A stretch of DNA of 64,000 bases from Spirochaetales bacterium. GTDB lineage: Bacteria; Spirochaetota; Spirochaetia; Treponematales; Treponemataceae. The stretch lies in contig JAQXNX010000009.1 of the NCBI GenBank assembly GCA_029098225.1, forward strand, positions 33,680 through 97,679, written 5' to 3'. The position numbers were made by a program, and so were the translations under genes. The first letter of the stretch is position 1, and each line of letters opens with the position of its first letter. Of this stretch, positions 8,132 to 18,067 are shown one piece after another. The notes beneath the pieces were generated by a model. That model made no database searches. It was not told the origin of the DNA and saw only the letters and a program-made list of their open reading frames with translations.

Positions 8132-9280
8132 ATGTCACAGATAATTCCTATAGCAAGTGGTAAAGGTGGAGTTGGAAAAAGTCTTCTTTCTGCGAATCTG
8201 GCAATAGCCCTGGGACAGCAGGGAAAACGCGTTGTACTTGCCGACTTAGATTTAGGTGCTTCTAACCTGCACCTTGTAATCGGTCAGCAGCCGGGAACTG
8301 CCAGCCTTGGTTCATGGTTTACAGAAAAATCAGATTTTAAAGATATTATTAAGCCAACTGATTATCAGAATGTAAGTTTTATTGCAGGCGACAGCCAGAT
8401 TCCTGATCTGACTTCTTTAAAACATATGCAGAAAGTAAAACTTATAAGAAACTTAAAAAATATTGATACAGATTACGTAATTCTCGATTTGGGAGCAGGA
8501 ACTCATCAATTTATACTTGATATGTTTCTATTATCTCCGCAAGGAATTATTGTTTCGGCACCAGCCGTAACAGCAACCTTAAACGGTTATTTGTTTTTAA
8601 AGAATGCCGTATTCAGACTGCTTTATACAACTTTTAAAAGAGGAACTGCAGGAAGAGCTTATCTTGATGAATTAAAGAAAAATTCACAGGCTTTGCAAAA
8701 ATTATATATTCCTCAGCTTATTCAGGGACTTGCTGCTACAGATGCACAGACAACACAGTTGTTTATAAACCGCATGCAGCAGTTCCGTCCGCGCCTTGTT
8801 ATGAACATGATTGAAGATCCTAAAGATGCAGACAGAGCCCAGCGAATTAAAGCTTCCTGCAATCAATATCTTGGTCTTGAGATTGAATATCTTGGTCTTA
8901 TGTACCGCGATATGCTTCAGGACAAGGCTCTTTCTTCTCAACTGCCGGTTGTAGTTTATAAGCCTCAATCTGTACTTGGTCAGGCTATTTATAGAATTGC
9001 AGATAAAGTTATTTCATCTCCAGTTCATCAGTTTGATTCTGATTTTAATCCGGACAGCTTTAACAGCGATAATTTTGAAGCAGCAGAAGAGGACGCAGCA
9101 GAAGATTATAACTTTAAGCTCTCAGGAATTGATGATTTAGTTTCGGGAGGTTCTTTAAGCATAAGTGAACTTGCCGAAATGATAAAGGCCCAGAATTATG
9201 AACTGACTCAGCTGAAAAAAGAAAACAATCTTTTGAAATCAAAACTCATAAAGGCTGCCGAGCAGGGATTCAAAGTATAA
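8132..9280 (+). CDS. MinD/ParA-family ATPase
   Basis: A deviant Walker A motif GKGGVGKS (residues 10-17) and the switch regions (VVLADLDLGASNLH and DYVILDLGAG) place this in the MinD/ParA/Mrp group of dimerising ATPases. Such proteins position division sites, chromosomes or flagella. The protein is 382 residues, longer than MinD, with an acidic linker (around DNFEAAEEDAAEDYN) and a C-terminal coiled-coil-like stretch (ELTQLKKENNLLKSKL). There is no MinC, MinE, FlhF or ParB gene beside it, so the partner is unknown. FlhG-like control of flagella is possible in a spirochete but is only a guess. The start follows a perfect -10 box by six bases with no ribosome binding site. Confidence 0.85.
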   Translation: MSQIIPIASGKGGVGKSLLSANLAIALGQQGKRVVLADLDLGASNLHLVIGQQPGTASLGSWFTEKSDFKDIIKPTDYQNVSFIAGDSQIPDLTSLKHMQKVKLIRNLKNIDTDYVILDLGAGTHQFILDMFLLSPQGIIVSAPAVTATLNGYLFLKNAVFRLLYTTFKRGTAGRAYLDELKKNSQALQKLYIPQLIQGLAATDAQTTQLFINRMQQFRPRLVMNMIEDPKDADRAQRIKASCNQYLGLEIEYLGLMYRDMLQDKALSSQLPVVVYKPQSVLGQAIYRIADKVISSPVHQFDSDFNPDSFNSDNFEAAEEDAAEDYNFKLSGIDDLVSGGSLSISELAEMIKAQNYELTQLKKENNLLKSKLIKAAEQGFKV

Positions 9281-9319
9281 TTAACAGCAATTTTCCATTG
9301 AGCTAAGGAGATTAAAAAA

Positions 9320-10291
9320 ATGTTTTTGTATATCAATTATCCTTCCTGGATTCAGCCGCAGATTTTTCCTGGCGTAAAATTTTTAGGATTATTGCGCTGG
9401 TATGGCTTAATGTATGCAGTAGCTTTTGCAATCGCATATTTTTTATTAAAAAAGGTTGCAAAAGAAGGCGCATTAGACACAAAAACATATAAAGTAAAGG
9501 ATGACGATATTTACAGCTTTATTTTTACTGGAATAGTTTTCCTTTTGATTGGTGCAAGAATTTTTTCTACCTTAATTTATGATACTTCAATAAATTACTA
9601 TAAAAGACCATGGCTGATTTTCTGGCCATTTTATAACGGACATTTTACCGGTTTTGAAGGAATGTCTTATCATGGTGGATTTTTTGGCGGAATTATTGGA
9701 ATGATAGTCTGGTGCAAAAGGCATAAGGTTTCATTTTTAAAATGGAGCGATGCAATGGTCTGCGCCATTCCGCTAGGCTACACCTTTGGAAGAATAGGAA
9801 ACTTTCTTAATGGTGAATTATATGGAAGAATTACGACAATGCCATGGGGAGTCGTATTTCCTCATGCAGAATCGTATTCGGGCTCTTTAGAATGGGTTAA
9901 GGAATTTGCTGCAAAAATTGGAATGGATATTTCTTCCAATGCACTTGTAAATCTCCCAAGACATCCAAGTCAGTTATACGAAGCATTTTTTGAAGGAATT
10001 GTTCTCTGGCTTGTAATATGGTTTTTCCGTAAGCATAAAAAATTCGATGGAATGCTTGGAGCAATTTATGCCGGCGGCTATGGCATAGTAAGATTCTTTA
10101 TAGAATATTTCAGACAGCCGGACGCAGATTTAGGTTATCGGATTGGAAATTCAAAAGCACCAACTTATTTAAATACTTCGCTGGCAAATATTTCTACCGG
10201 GCAGATTTTATGCTTTTTAATGATTCTGTTTGCAATTATTTATGCTTTCTGCGGTTACAAGATTTCTAAAAAAGCAAAAGAAAAAAAATGA
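9320..10291 (+). CDS. lgt: Prolipoprotein diacylglyceryl transferase Lgt
   Basis: Lgt is the membrane enzyme that moves diacylglycerol from phosphatidylglycerol to the lipobox cysteine, the first step of lipoprotein maturation. Signature motifs are YHGGFFGG and GRIGNFLNGELYGR; several hydrophobic segments span the 323 residues. AAGGAG lies nine bases before ATG 9320. The gene's TGA overlaps the ATG of nnrD (ATGA), so the two are translationally coupled. Its substrates include the many lipoproteins predicted in this window. Confidence 0.95.
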   Translation: MFLYINYPSWIQPQIFPGVKFLGLLRWYGLMYAVAFAIAYFLLKKVAKEGALDTKTYKVKDDDIYSFIFTGIVFLLIGARIFSTLIYDTSINYYKRPWLIFWPFYNGHFTGFEGMSYHGGFFGGIIGMIVWCKRHKVSFLKWSDAMVCAIPLGYTFGRIGNFLNGELYGRITTMPWGVVFPHAESYSGSLEWVKEFAAKIGMDISSNALVNLPRHPSQLYEAFFEGIVLWLVIWFFRKHKKFDGMLGAIYAGGYGIVRFFIEYFRQPDADLGYRIGNSKAPTYLNTSLANISTGQILCFLMILFAIIYAFCGYKISKKAKEKK

Positions 10292-11883
10292 TTTCTGTAT
10301 TTGCTAATCCTTCAGAACTGGAAAAACAGGCAAAAGAAAAATACGCTATTCCTCCTTTTTTGATGATGGAAAATGCAGCCCGCAAAATGGCAGATTTTAT
10401 AATCTCCAGACTTTCTTCATTCCGCGATTCATCAGTTCTTATTATCTGCGGAAAAGGTAATAATGGTGGTGACGGTTATGCACTTGCAAGATTACTTCAA
10501 GGAACACTTAATGTTTCTATAATATGCATTGAAGCACCTTCTGCAAAAGAAGCAGCTGTTCAATACGAAATGTGCAGACGGCTTGGAATCAAAATTCATT
10601 CCCTGGAAAAAGCCAAAAAACTCTGTAAAGAACTTTCACAAGAGGATTTTTTAATTGACTGTATTTACGGGACAGGCTTTCACGGAGAATTATCTTCTGA
10701 AATAAAAGAGCTTATAAACACAATGAATGAAAGCCAGGCAAAAAAACTAGCCTGCGATATTCCTTCTGCTCTGGAATTTTGTGCTGATTACACAATAACA
10801 ATGGGAAGCCACAAGCTCCAACTTTTTTCCGATAAAGCAAAAAATGTCTGCGGGGAAATAATTATTGCCAGTCTTGGAATTTCTAATGATAAATTCCAGA
10901 ATCCTTATAACGAAGTTTCTGATATTTCAGAAACTCAGCAAAGTGCAACTGATATTTATCTGATTGAAGCTTCAGACATTAAACTTCCTCTCAGAAAAAA
11001 ACGTGCAGCACATAAAGGAACTTACGGACATACTTCTGTTTTATGCGGAGATAAAGCTGGTGCCGCAATTTTATCTGCAACTTCTGCAATGCTCTTTGGA
11101 AGCGGACTTACAAGCATAATTGATTATTTTTCAGAAAATCAGCAGAGCGAAGATAACACAGATTCAGATATATTCTGCGTTCCGCTTTCTCAATTTAAAA
11201 TTTCTCCTTCTCTTATGATCTCAGATTCAATTCCTAAAAAGACAACCTGTATTTCTGCAGGCTCAGGTTTTTCTCAATATTCAAAAACAGCAGCAAAACA
11301 AATTATTAACTGGTTTGATAATTATGATTCACAAGCTGTTGTACTTGATGCGGGAATGCTTACTTCTGCAGAAACTCCGGAATTTCTCTTCAGACTGAAT
11401 AAATTTCAAAATGCAAGAATTCTCCTTACGCCACATCTTGGAGAACTTGCGACTTTACTTAAGAACGTAATTGCAAAAAATCCAGAAGCTGCAAAACAAT
11501 TTTCTATAAATGAAAATGATTTTTCTGTTTCTGAACTTTCAAATTCTCCTGATAAAAAAATTCTTGCAGGAAAATTTTTAACTACGCTTTATCCTTTTAC
11601 AACAATAATTATGAAGAGTGCAAACACATTTATTGCCGTTCGTGATAGCTCCAATAAATATAAAATTTATATAATTACAGACGGCACACAAAGTCTTGCA
11701 AAAGGTGGAAGTGGTGACATACTTGCCGGAATGACTGCAGCCTTACTTGCTCAGGGCTATAATGCAAAAGATTCTGCCATTACTGCTGCAGAATATCACG
11801 CACTACTTTCACAAAAAATCGGTACAGAAGCGTATAACCTTTCTCCCGAAAAACTTCTTGCAGAACTTGAACTTAACATGTAA
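10288..11883 (+). CDS. nnrD: Bifunctional NAD(P)H-hydrate epimerase/dehydratase
   Basis: This enzyme repairs hydrated NADH and NADPH. The N-terminal epimerase (NnrE/YjeF_N) carries MMENAARKMADF and CGKGNNGGDGYALARLL; the C-terminal ADP-dependent dehydratase (NnrD/carbohydrate kinase-like) carries HKGTYGHTSVLCG, TPHLGELATLL and the phosphate-binding KGGSGDILAGMTAALLAQG. The 531 residues match the fused bacterial form. It starts in a 4-base overlap with lgt. Downstream of its stop the bases ACATGTAATT occur twice in tandem before the glutamine synthetase gene. Confidence 0.93.
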   Translation: MISVFANPSELEKQAKEKYAIPPFLMMENAARKMADFIISRLSSFRDSSVLIICGKGNNGGDGYALARLLQGTLNVSIICIEAPSAKEAAVQYEMCRRLGIKIHSLEKAKKLCKELSQEDFLIDCIYGTGFHGELSSEIKELINTMNESQAKKLACDIPSALEFCADYTITMGSHKLQLFSDKAKNVCGEIIIASLGISNDKFQNPYNEVSDISETQQSATDIYLIEASDIKLPLRKKRAAHKGTYGHTSVLCGDKAGAAILSATSAMLFGSGLTSIIDYFSENQQSEDNTDSDIFCVPLSQFKISPSLMISDSIPKKTTCISAGSGFSQYSKTAAKQIINWFDNYDSQAVVLDAGMLTSAETPEFLFRLNKFQNARILLTPHLGELATLLKNVIAKNPEAAKQFSINENDFSVSELSNSPDKKILAGKFLTTLYPFTTIIMKSANTFIAVRDSSNKYKIYIITDGTQSLAKGGSGDILAGMTAALLAQGYNAKDSAITAAEYHALLSQKIGTEAYNLSPEKLLAELELNM

Positions 11884-11974
11884 TTACACATGTAATTGCA
11901 ACACACCTCTAAAATCACTAAAATAAGCTTATATACGAAAAAAATGCGCAACGGTGCGCGGCATGGAGTTCCAC

Positions 11975-14065
11975 ATGACAAATATTAACGTTCCTGAACT
12001 TTTTGGTAGTCTTGTATTTAATCAGTCAGTTATGAAGGAAATGTTACCTTCTCAAACCTACAAGGCACTCAAGCATACAATGGAAGAAGGAACTCCCCTC
12101 GACCTTGAAGCCGCAAATCAGATTGCAGAAGCTATGAAAAACTGGGCAATCTCTAAAGGCGCCACACACTATTCTCACTGGTTCCAGCCTCTCACAGGTA
12201 TTACAGCAGAAAAACACGATTCCTTCCTTTCTCCTGCAGAAGAAGGAAAAATTATAATGAGCTTCAGCGGAAAAGAGCTGATTAAGGGAGAACCTGATGC
12301 TTCTTCTTTTCCAAGCGGAGGAAAACGTTCAACCTTCGAAGCACGCGGTTACACAGTCTGGGATCCGACATCTTATCCTTTTGTAAAGGACCACACACTT
12401 TGTATTCCTACTGCCTTCTGTTCTTATAACGGTGAAGCTCTTGATAAAAAAACTCCGCTCCTGCGCTCAATGGAAGCAATTAATGAACAGAGCCTCCGCG
12501 TTCTCAAGCTTTTTGGAAACCAGGCAAAGCACGTTACAACAACTATGGGCCCTGAGCAGGAATATTTCTTAGTTGATGAAAAACTCTACCAGAAGCGCAA
12601 GGACCTTAAAATGTGCGGCCGTACTCTTTTTGGTGCCCGCCCTGTAAAAGGACAGGAAATGGACGACCAGTACTTTGCAGCCATCAAGCCTCGCGTCATC
12701 AAATATATGGAAGATTTGAACGAAGAGCTCTGGAAGCTTGGAATCTACGCAAAGACAGAACACAACGAAGCCGCTCCTGCCCAGCACGAGATGGCTCCAA
12801 TTTTTACAACAAGCAATCTTGCCGCAGACCAGAATCAGCTGACAATGGAAATCATGAAAAAGGTAGCCCGCCGCCATGGCCTTATCTGCCTCCTTCACGA
12901 AAAACCATTTGCAGGTGTAAACGGAAGCGGTAAACATAACAACTGGTCTATTGCAACAGACCTGGGCGAAAATCTTTTTGCACCTGGAAAAACTCCACGC
13001 GATAACGCACAGTTCCTTCTTTTCCTCACTGCAGTTATTAAGGCTGTAGATGATAATCAGGACCTGCTCCGCTACTCTGTTGCATCTGCCGGAAACGATC
13101 ACCGCCTTGGAGCAAACGAAGCGCCTCCTGCAATTGTTTCAATTTACGTTGGCGACGAGCTCGATGCAATTCTTAAGGCAATCAAAGACGGCACAGACTA
13201 TAACGGAAAAGCCGGCGTAAAAATGACAATTGGGGCCGACGTACTTCCACCTATTCCAAAGGATTCTACAGACCGCAACCGTACTTCTCCGTTTGCCTTT
13301 ACAGGAAACCGTTTTGAGTTCCGCTCAGTAGGAAGCGCCCTTTCTATCAGCGGACCAAACACAATCCTCAACGCAATTCTCGCAGACACCCTCCGCGCCT
13401 TTGCAGACGAGCTTGAGCAGTCAAAGAACTTTGATGAAGACCTGCAGAAGCTTATTAAGCGCGAAATCACCGCTCACTGGCGCATCCTCTTCAACGGAAA
13501 CGGCTACGGCCAGGAATGGATTGAAGAAGCAGAAAAACGCGGCCTTAAAAACTACCGCACAACACCAAAGGCAATCGAGCACTACATAGACCAGAAGAAC
13601 ATAGACCTCTTCACCCGCCTCGGAATCTATACTCCGGAAGAAATGAAGAGCCACTACGATATCAAACTCGAGAAATACTGTCAGGTAATGAACATTGAAT
13701 CAAACACAATGCTCGAGATGGTTCACAAAGATATCATCCCTGCAGCCTTTAAATACCTGAACGTACTTTCTGACACAGAGTTCAAGATGCAGCGCGTTAT
13801 GACAATGTGCGACGCCGGCCTTAAGCTCATGGAAAAGCTCAACAACCTTGTAAACGAGCTTTCCAACAAAGCCGATGCACTCGCTGCTAAACACGAAGAA
13901 ACCCGCGCCATCGCCGACCTCATGCAGAGAGCCCACGCCTACGCCAAGGTTGTAATTCCTGCAATGGAAGCCGTACGCGCCGTAGCCGACCAGATTGAAC
14001 CATTGCTTGGCGAAGAATACAAGCCTTTCCCAAGCTACGAAGATTTGCTCTACAGCGTGCAGTAA
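11975..14065 (+). CDS. glnN: Glutamine synthetase type III
   Basis: GSIII joins ammonia to glutamate using ATP and is the form common in Bacteroides and several anaerobes. The family opening [17 protein letters not shown] is clear, and motifs [39 protein letters not shown] and [17 protein letters not shown] follow. At 696 residues it is of normal GSIII size. I choose ATG 11975 because GGAG lies five bases upstream; a 5-bp hairpin (GCGCA/TGCGC) precedes it. Codon use is strikingly different from the neighbours, with many C-ending codons (CGC, CTC, ACC), typical of a highly expressed gene. No PII gene is adjacent. Confidence 0.96.
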   Translation: MTNINVPELFGSLVFNQSVMKEMLPSQTYKALKHTMEEGTPLDLEAANQIAEAMKNWAISKGATHYSHWFQPLTGITAEKHDSFLSPAEEGKIIMSFSGKELIKGEPDASSFPSGGKRSTFEARGYTVWDPTSYPFVKDHTLCIPTAFCSYNGEALDKKTPLLRSMEAINEQSLRVLKLFGNQAKHVTTTMGPEQEYFLVDEKLYQKRKDLKMCGRTLFGARPVKGQEMDDQYFAAIKPRVIKYMEDLNEELWKLGIYAKTEHNEAAPAQHEMAPIFTTSNLAADQNQLTMEIMKKVARRHGLICLLHEKPFAGVNGSGKHNNWSIATDLGENLFAPGKTPRDNAQFLLFLTAVIKAVDDNQDLLRYSVASAGNDHRLGANEAPPAIVSIYVGDELDAILKAIKDGTDYNGKAGVKMTIGADVLPPIPKDSTDRNRTSPFAFTGNRFEFRSVGSALSISGPNTILNAILADTLRAFADELEQSKNFDEDLQKLIKREITAHWRILFNGNGYGQEWIEEAEKRGLKNYRTTPKAIEHYIDQKNIDLFTRLGIYTPEEMKSHYDIKLEKYCQVMNIESNTMLEMVHKDIIPAAFKYLNVLSDTEFKMQRVMTMCDAGLKLMEKLNNLVNELSNKADALAAKHEETRAIADLMQRAHAYAKVVIPAMEAVRAVADQIEPLLGEEYKPFPSYEDLLYSVQ

Positions 14066-14130
14066 AAATTTATTAGCAGCGCATTTCTCTAACAAAATTT
14101 AAAGTGGCGAAAAATGCATAATTGATATAT

Positions 14131-14147
14131 TATAATATTCAAGAAGG
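14131..14147 (+). promoter_or_regulatory. -10 box and ribosome binding site before the mla-type operon
   Basis: TATAAT at 14131-14136 is followed by AAGAAGG at 14141-14147, nine bases before ATG 14157. No good -35 box is visible. The leader would be only about 14 bases. Confidence 0.45.
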
Positions 14148-14156
14148 CATTTAATA

Positions 14157-14936
14157 ATGGTAACGGCTCTCGGGCATTCACTGATTCAGAAAGTTAGAGA
14201 TTTTTTATACATGATCGGTTATCTTGGGAAACTGATAACCGCGTCGTTTTTTTTTGCTAAAAGAGGAAAAACCGCTCGAAAAATTCTTACAATGCAGCTT
14301 CTATTTACATATGTGGAAGCGTTACCTATCTGCTGCTTTCTTGCAGCGGGAATTGGCTCTTCGGTTTTTATGATTGCAAACAACTTTCTTACAGCACTCG
14401 GTCAGGACAAGCTTAAATACGATTTAATGGTTCTTCTTATAATGCGGGAACTCGGACCAATTCTTATTGCTTTTATTGTGACAGCACGCTCGGCAACAGC
14501 TATTGCAACAGAAATAAGTACAATGGTTGTACGTCATGAAATTGAGGCTTATATTTCTGTCGGAATAGATCCTATTGCGCACATTGCCGCTCCACGATTT
14601 TTAGGAGTAACCTTTTCTCTTTTCTTTTTGAATATTTACTTTTCACTTTTTGGACTTCTATGTCCAGCTATTATAATTCAGTTTGTTTCCACAACAAGCA
14701 TTTCAGATTATTTAATGAATATTTTTCTTGCCCTTGATTTAAAAATCATTTTAATTTCAATTTTAAAGAGCATTGTTTTTGGAATGATTATTTCAGGCGC
14801 AGCAACACTCTATGGATTTAGTGCTGGACGCGCTTTTACAGAAATCCCTATGGCCGGACTTCGGGCTGTAAGTAAAGCATTTCTTTATATCATAATAGCA
14901 GATGCGTTTATAACAATTCTGTCTTATACGTTCTAG
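14157..14936 (+). CDS. mlaE: MlaE/YrbE-type lipid ABC transporter permease
   Basis: This is the membrane subunit of an MCE-type ABC transporter that moves phospholipids between the membranes. The family signature is visible around MRELGPILIAFIVTARSATAIATEI, VRHEIEAYISVGIDPIAHIAAPR and FGMIISGAATLYGF. About five to six hydrophobic segments span its 259 residues. It is the first gene of a four-gene set (permease, ATPase, MCE protein, TPR lipoprotein), spaced 10 bases from the ATPase gene. Confidence 0.92.
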   Translation: MVTALGHSLIQKVRDFLYMIGYLGKLITASFFFAKRGKTARKILTMQLLFTYVEALPICCFLAAGIGSSVFMIANNFLTALGQDKLKYDLMVLLIMRELGPILIAFIVTARSATAIATEISTMVVRHEIEAYISVGIDPIAHIAAPRFLGVTFSLFFLNIYFSLFGLLCPAIIIQFVSTTSISDYLMNIFLALDLKIILISILKSIVFGMIISGAATLYGFSAGRAFTEIPMAGLRAVSKAFLYIIIADAFITILSYTF

Positions 14937-14946
14937 GAGACTTTCT

Positions 14947-15663
14947 ATGTCTGGCATAAAAATGAAAAACGTATCCTATGAAGACAATAACCAGAAAATC
15001 CTGCACGATATTTCTCACTACATAGAACCGGGTTCTGTTACAGCTTTTCTTGGAAAACCAGGAAGCGGAAAATCAACTGCACTAAAAATTCTTGCCGGAC
15101 TTTTTCCACCAACTTCGGGGATAGTCACTTTTGATGATAAAGATATACATACAATGAATCAAAAGCAGCTTATGGATTTTAGAAAGAAAGCCTCCTTTAT
15201 GTTTCAGGATTCAGCGCTCTGGGCAAATCAGGATATCTTTCACAATCTTGATCTTCCGCTGCAAATTCATTTTCCAAAAATGAGTTTAAAAGATCGCAGA
15301 GAAAGAATCGGGAAATATACCGAGCTTGTAGATTATAAAAAACCGCTTGTAATAAGGCCAGCTTCCCTTTCTATTGGAGAACAAAAGAAAATCAGTTTTG
15401 CCCGCGCATTAATTTGCGATCCCGAAATTCTTTTTCTTGATGAACCGACTGAATCGATTGATGATAAAACTGAAGAGCTTTTTATTTCAATACTCAAAGA
15501 TTTTATTTCACAAAAAAAAACTGTTGTTTATGTAAGTCATGATAATTATTTAATCAATTCTTTTTTATGTGATAAAATCTATTTTGAAGATGGAGAAATA
15601 AAAGAAAAAGTTCTGCTTGATGACATTAATCAGCTTGAAGATTATTATGAAGGTGAACTATGA
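14947..15663 (+). CDS. mlaF: Mla-type ABC transporter ATP-binding protein
   Basis: The 238-residue ATPase has Walker A GKPGSGKS, a Q-loop in MFQDSALW, the signature LSIGEQKKISFARAL and Walker B ILFLDEPTESID followed by the switch His in YVSHD. The signature begins LSIGE rather than LSGGE. Position between the MlaE permease and the MCE protein assigns it to lipid transport. It overlaps the next gene by 4 bases (ATGA), so subunits are made in step. Confidence 0.9.
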   Translation: MSGIKMKNVSYEDNNQKILHDISHYIEPGSVTAFLGKPGSGKSTALKILAGLFPPTSGIVTFDDKDIHTMNQKQLMDFRKKASFMFQDSALWANQDIFHNLDLPLQIHFPKMSLKDRRERIGKYTELVDYKKPLVIRPASLSIGEQKKISFARALICDPEILFLDEPTESIDDKTEELFISILKDFISQKKTVVYVSHDNYLINSFLCDKIYFEDGEIKEKVLLDDINQLEDYYEGEL

Positions 15664-16568
15664 AATTTAAAATAAGATATGCAGATCAGATAGTAGGAAT
15701 TTTAAGCCTAATTGCAATAATCGCTTTAATTTTCATTATCTTCTTAATTGGTTCTACGCAAAAATGGTTTGTTCCAAAACATAATTATTACACCGTCATT
15801 TCTTCAGCTTCAAATATCAGCGTTGGTAAATCTATCACTTATAAAGGTTTTGAAATTGGAAAAATAAAAAGTTTTTCTCTGGATGAATCAGATAAGGTTG
15901 TCGTTCATTTTTATATTACTGACGATTACAGAAGCAAGGTTGTAAAAGATTCTATTATAGAAATTCTTACAAGCCCTTTGGGTTCTTCTGTAGTATTTTA
16001 TCCTGGCAATAGAACTGATTATCTGGAAGACAATTCCTTTATTCCTGAACGATCAAGTGAAGAAGGCAAGGCTCTTATTCTTGCACGAAAAGTAAGCGTT
16101 GTAGAACAAACAGATTCAATTAACACAATTCTTGCAATGGCAACAACTCTTGTTGGAGATATAGACACTCTTGTAAAACAAGTTAATATTGCTCTGGAAG
16201 GAAAAGAAAATACTCCTCTGACAAATACAATAACTCAGCTTAATTCAATTCTTTATAATATAAATGCAATTACCGCTGATCCTGACGGTCTTGTTCCAAG
16301 ACTTCTGGAAGATGAAAATGCAGAAGGTTCAATCGCAAATGTTCTTATGCAGCTGGATGCAACTATGAGCGAGATATACAGCATTACAGCTTCGGTAGAT
16401 GATAATATGCCGGGAATTTCTATTCTTATTTCTCAGATGCAGACTTTGTTAAAACAAATGCAGGACGTTATGGAAGGTTTAAAAAACAATCCTCTTCTTA
16501 AAAACGGAATTTCAGAAAAGCCAGAAAAAGAAAGTGCAACGCCAAAACTCAGAGAGGATAACTTCTAA
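15660..16568 (+). CDS. mlaD: MlaD-type MCE domain protein
   Basis: One N-terminal membrane helix (IVGILSLIAIIALIFIIFLI) anchors an MCE domain (about residues 38-120: YTVISSASNISVGKSITYKG through LTSPLGSSVVFYPGN). The rest (about 150-280) is a helical region with periodic spacing typical of MCE proteins that form a lipid tunnel. The final twenty residues are charged and probably disordered. It acts as the periplasmic, membrane-anchored substrate carrier of the MlaEF transporter. No MlaB or MlaC gene follows; the next gene encodes a lipoprotein whose start overlaps this stop by one base. Confidence 0.9.
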   Translation: MKFKIRYADQIVGILSLIAIIALIFIIFLIGSTQKWFVPKHNYYTVISSASNISVGKSITYKGFEIGKIKSFSLDESDKVVVHFYITDDYRSKVVKDSIIEILTSPLGSSVVFYPGNRTDYLEDNSFIPERSSEEGKALILARKVSVVEQTDSINTILAMATTLVGDIDTLVKQVNIALEGKENTPLTNTITQLNSILYNINAITADPDGLVPRLLEDENAEGSIANVLMQLDATMSEIYSITASVDDNMPGISILISQMQTLLKQMQDVMEGLKNNPLLKNGISEKPEKESATPKLREDNF

Positions 16569-17494
16569 TGAAAAAATATAATTTATTTTCTTCAAAATGT
16601 TCTGGAAAAATTGCTGCCGCACTTTCTACCTTCATTTTTATAATTATTTTTTCCGTTTCCTGCTCATCAGGTCCAAAACGGCTGATGGTGATAACTACAA
16701 TTCAAAATAACTGTAAAGATTCTATAGAAACAGCTAATTCATGTATTTTGAATGGAAACTATTCTATGGCCGAAGATTTATTAAGCAAAGCAAGAGTTCA
16801 GGCAATCTCCATAGATAATTATGATTTGCTTCTTTCGGTTTCTCTAACTCATGTAAGTCTTTATCTTTCATATAATCCACCGGAAGTTGAAAAAGCCGAA
16901 CAGTTCTTAAATCAAGCTTATAGTCTTTCTGGTAATACAAAAAACACAAAAGAAAGTGAACTTTTATGTGCTATGTCCGAAGCAAGAATTCTTATTGCAA
17001 AAAATAATGTACAGCCGAACTTTAAAATGATTACAGAAAAAATGGATGATGCAAAAAAAGTTTTTAAAAACAGTCCATACAATCATGCGCAATGCGACAG
17101 TATTCTGGGAGATGTTTACAGACTTTCCGGTAAATACAAAGAAGCAGATAAAATATATAATGAAGCCGCAAAACTTTTTACTGAAAGTATGTATCTTTCG
17201 GAAATTGGAATTACCTGGTACAAGATTGCACAAAATCATTCGCAGGCCGGAAACAGTAAGGCTGCACTTGAAGCACTTAACACTGCAATTTATTATGACC
17301 GTTGTGCAGAAAATTCCATGGGGCTTGGAGCAGATTATTACATTAAGGCTGTAATTTTATTAAAAGGAACTCCGAACGAATCTAAGCGTAATGAAGCAAA
17401 AAAATCTCTTCAGCATTCTGCAGAAATTTATTTTGCTGCCGGCAAGCCTGATCTTGCAGAAAAAAGTCTAGATTTACTTAAAACTTTAGAATAA
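16568..17494 (+). CDS. TPR-repeat lipoprotein linked to the Mla-type transporter
   Basis: The N-terminal hydrophobic stretch ends in IIFSVSCSSG, a lipobox with Cys near residue 32. The remainder is all helical with TPR-like units, for example ANSCILNGNYSMAEDLLSKA, CDSILGDVYRLSGKYKEADK and WYKIAQNHSQAGNSKAALEA. It is stop-start coupled to mlaD (TAATG), which suggests it takes the place of MlaA or MlaC as the partner in the outer membrane or periplasm; this is inference. Its 3' end overlaps the convergent Smr gene by 17 bases. I do not recognise a named orthologue. Confidence 0.75.
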   Translation: MKKYNLFSSKCSGKIAAALSTFIFIIIFSVSCSSGPKRLMVITTIQNNCKDSIETANSCILNGNYSMAEDLLSKARVQAISIDNYDLLLSVSLTHVSLYLSYNPPEVEKAEQFLNQAYSLSGNTKNTKESELLCAMSEARILIAKNNVQPNFKMITEKMDDAKKVFKNSPYNHAQCDSILGDVYRLSGKYKEADKIYNEAAKLFTESMYLSEIGITWYKIAQNHSQAGNSKAALEALNTAIYYDRCAENSMGLGADYYIKAVILLKGTPNESKRNEAKKSLQHSAEIYFAAGKPDLAEKSLDLLKTLE

Positions 17495-18050
17495 TCCAGG
17501 TAGCACCACTTCCGCCGTCTTCTCTGTTTTTTGGATGCCCGGACATTCCGCAATACGGATTATACTGAATAAACTTTCGAACAACTTCACCAAGCACAGG
17601 ATCTGTTCCTTTTGTATGATTTCCTTTTCCATGAATAACAAGAATTTTTCTGATTTTTTTTCGGACACAGGTATTTATAAATACAGTAAGTTTTTGTTCT
17701 GCTTCGTCTTTATGCAAACCATGCAAATCTAAAAAGGCTTCAGGTCTCATATTAATAAGATAGCTTTTATCCTGCTGTCTTGTGCGCTCTTCATTTTCTT
17801 CTGCAAGTTTATCTTTATCTATTGTTCCATAACGTCTAAGCCACACTTCCATAGGATTAGCTCTCTTTTCCGAAGAAGCAACCGGCTTATTTAATCTGGC
17901 ATCTTTATTTGCAAGTTTTTCTTCCAGACTTGGAGCATTTGCTTTTTTATGTGAAATCTGATTTTTAGCAGACTTTGCTATTTCTCTTTTTTTAACAGCT
18001 TCCTGTTTTTGAATTGTATCCCATTGATTTAAAATATCGCCCATGTTCAT
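17478..18050 (-). CDS. Smr-domain protein
   Basis: A C-terminal Smr (small MutS-related) domain carries the motifs LDLHGLHKDEAEQKL and LVIHGKGNHTKG, as in MutS2 C-termini; Smr domains are nucleases acting on DNA or RNA. The protein is about 190 residues, preceded by a lysine- and alanine-rich N-terminal half. I choose ATG 18050, which has GGAG eight bases upstream and sits just inside the 3' end region of the Bat operon; the longer frame starts inside the previous gene. It is the last gene of that operon. The specific substrate is unknown. Confidence 0.87.
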   Translation of the reverse strand: MNMGDILNQWDTIQKQEAVKKREIAKSAKNQISHKKANAPSLEEKLANKDARLNKPVASSEKRANPMEVWLRRYGTIDKDKLAEENEERTRQQDKSYLINMRPEAFLDLHGLHKDEAEQKLTVFINTCVRKKIRKILVIHGKGNHTKGTDPVLGEVVRKFIQYNPYCGMSGHPKNREDGGSGATWIILKF

Positions 18051-18067
18051 AAAGCATTCTCCAGCTT

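Noticed and set aside
12569..13102. 177-codon frame antisense to glnN
   Set aside because: It is the shadow of a highly codon-biased gene, with no ribosome binding site or recognisable protein pattern.
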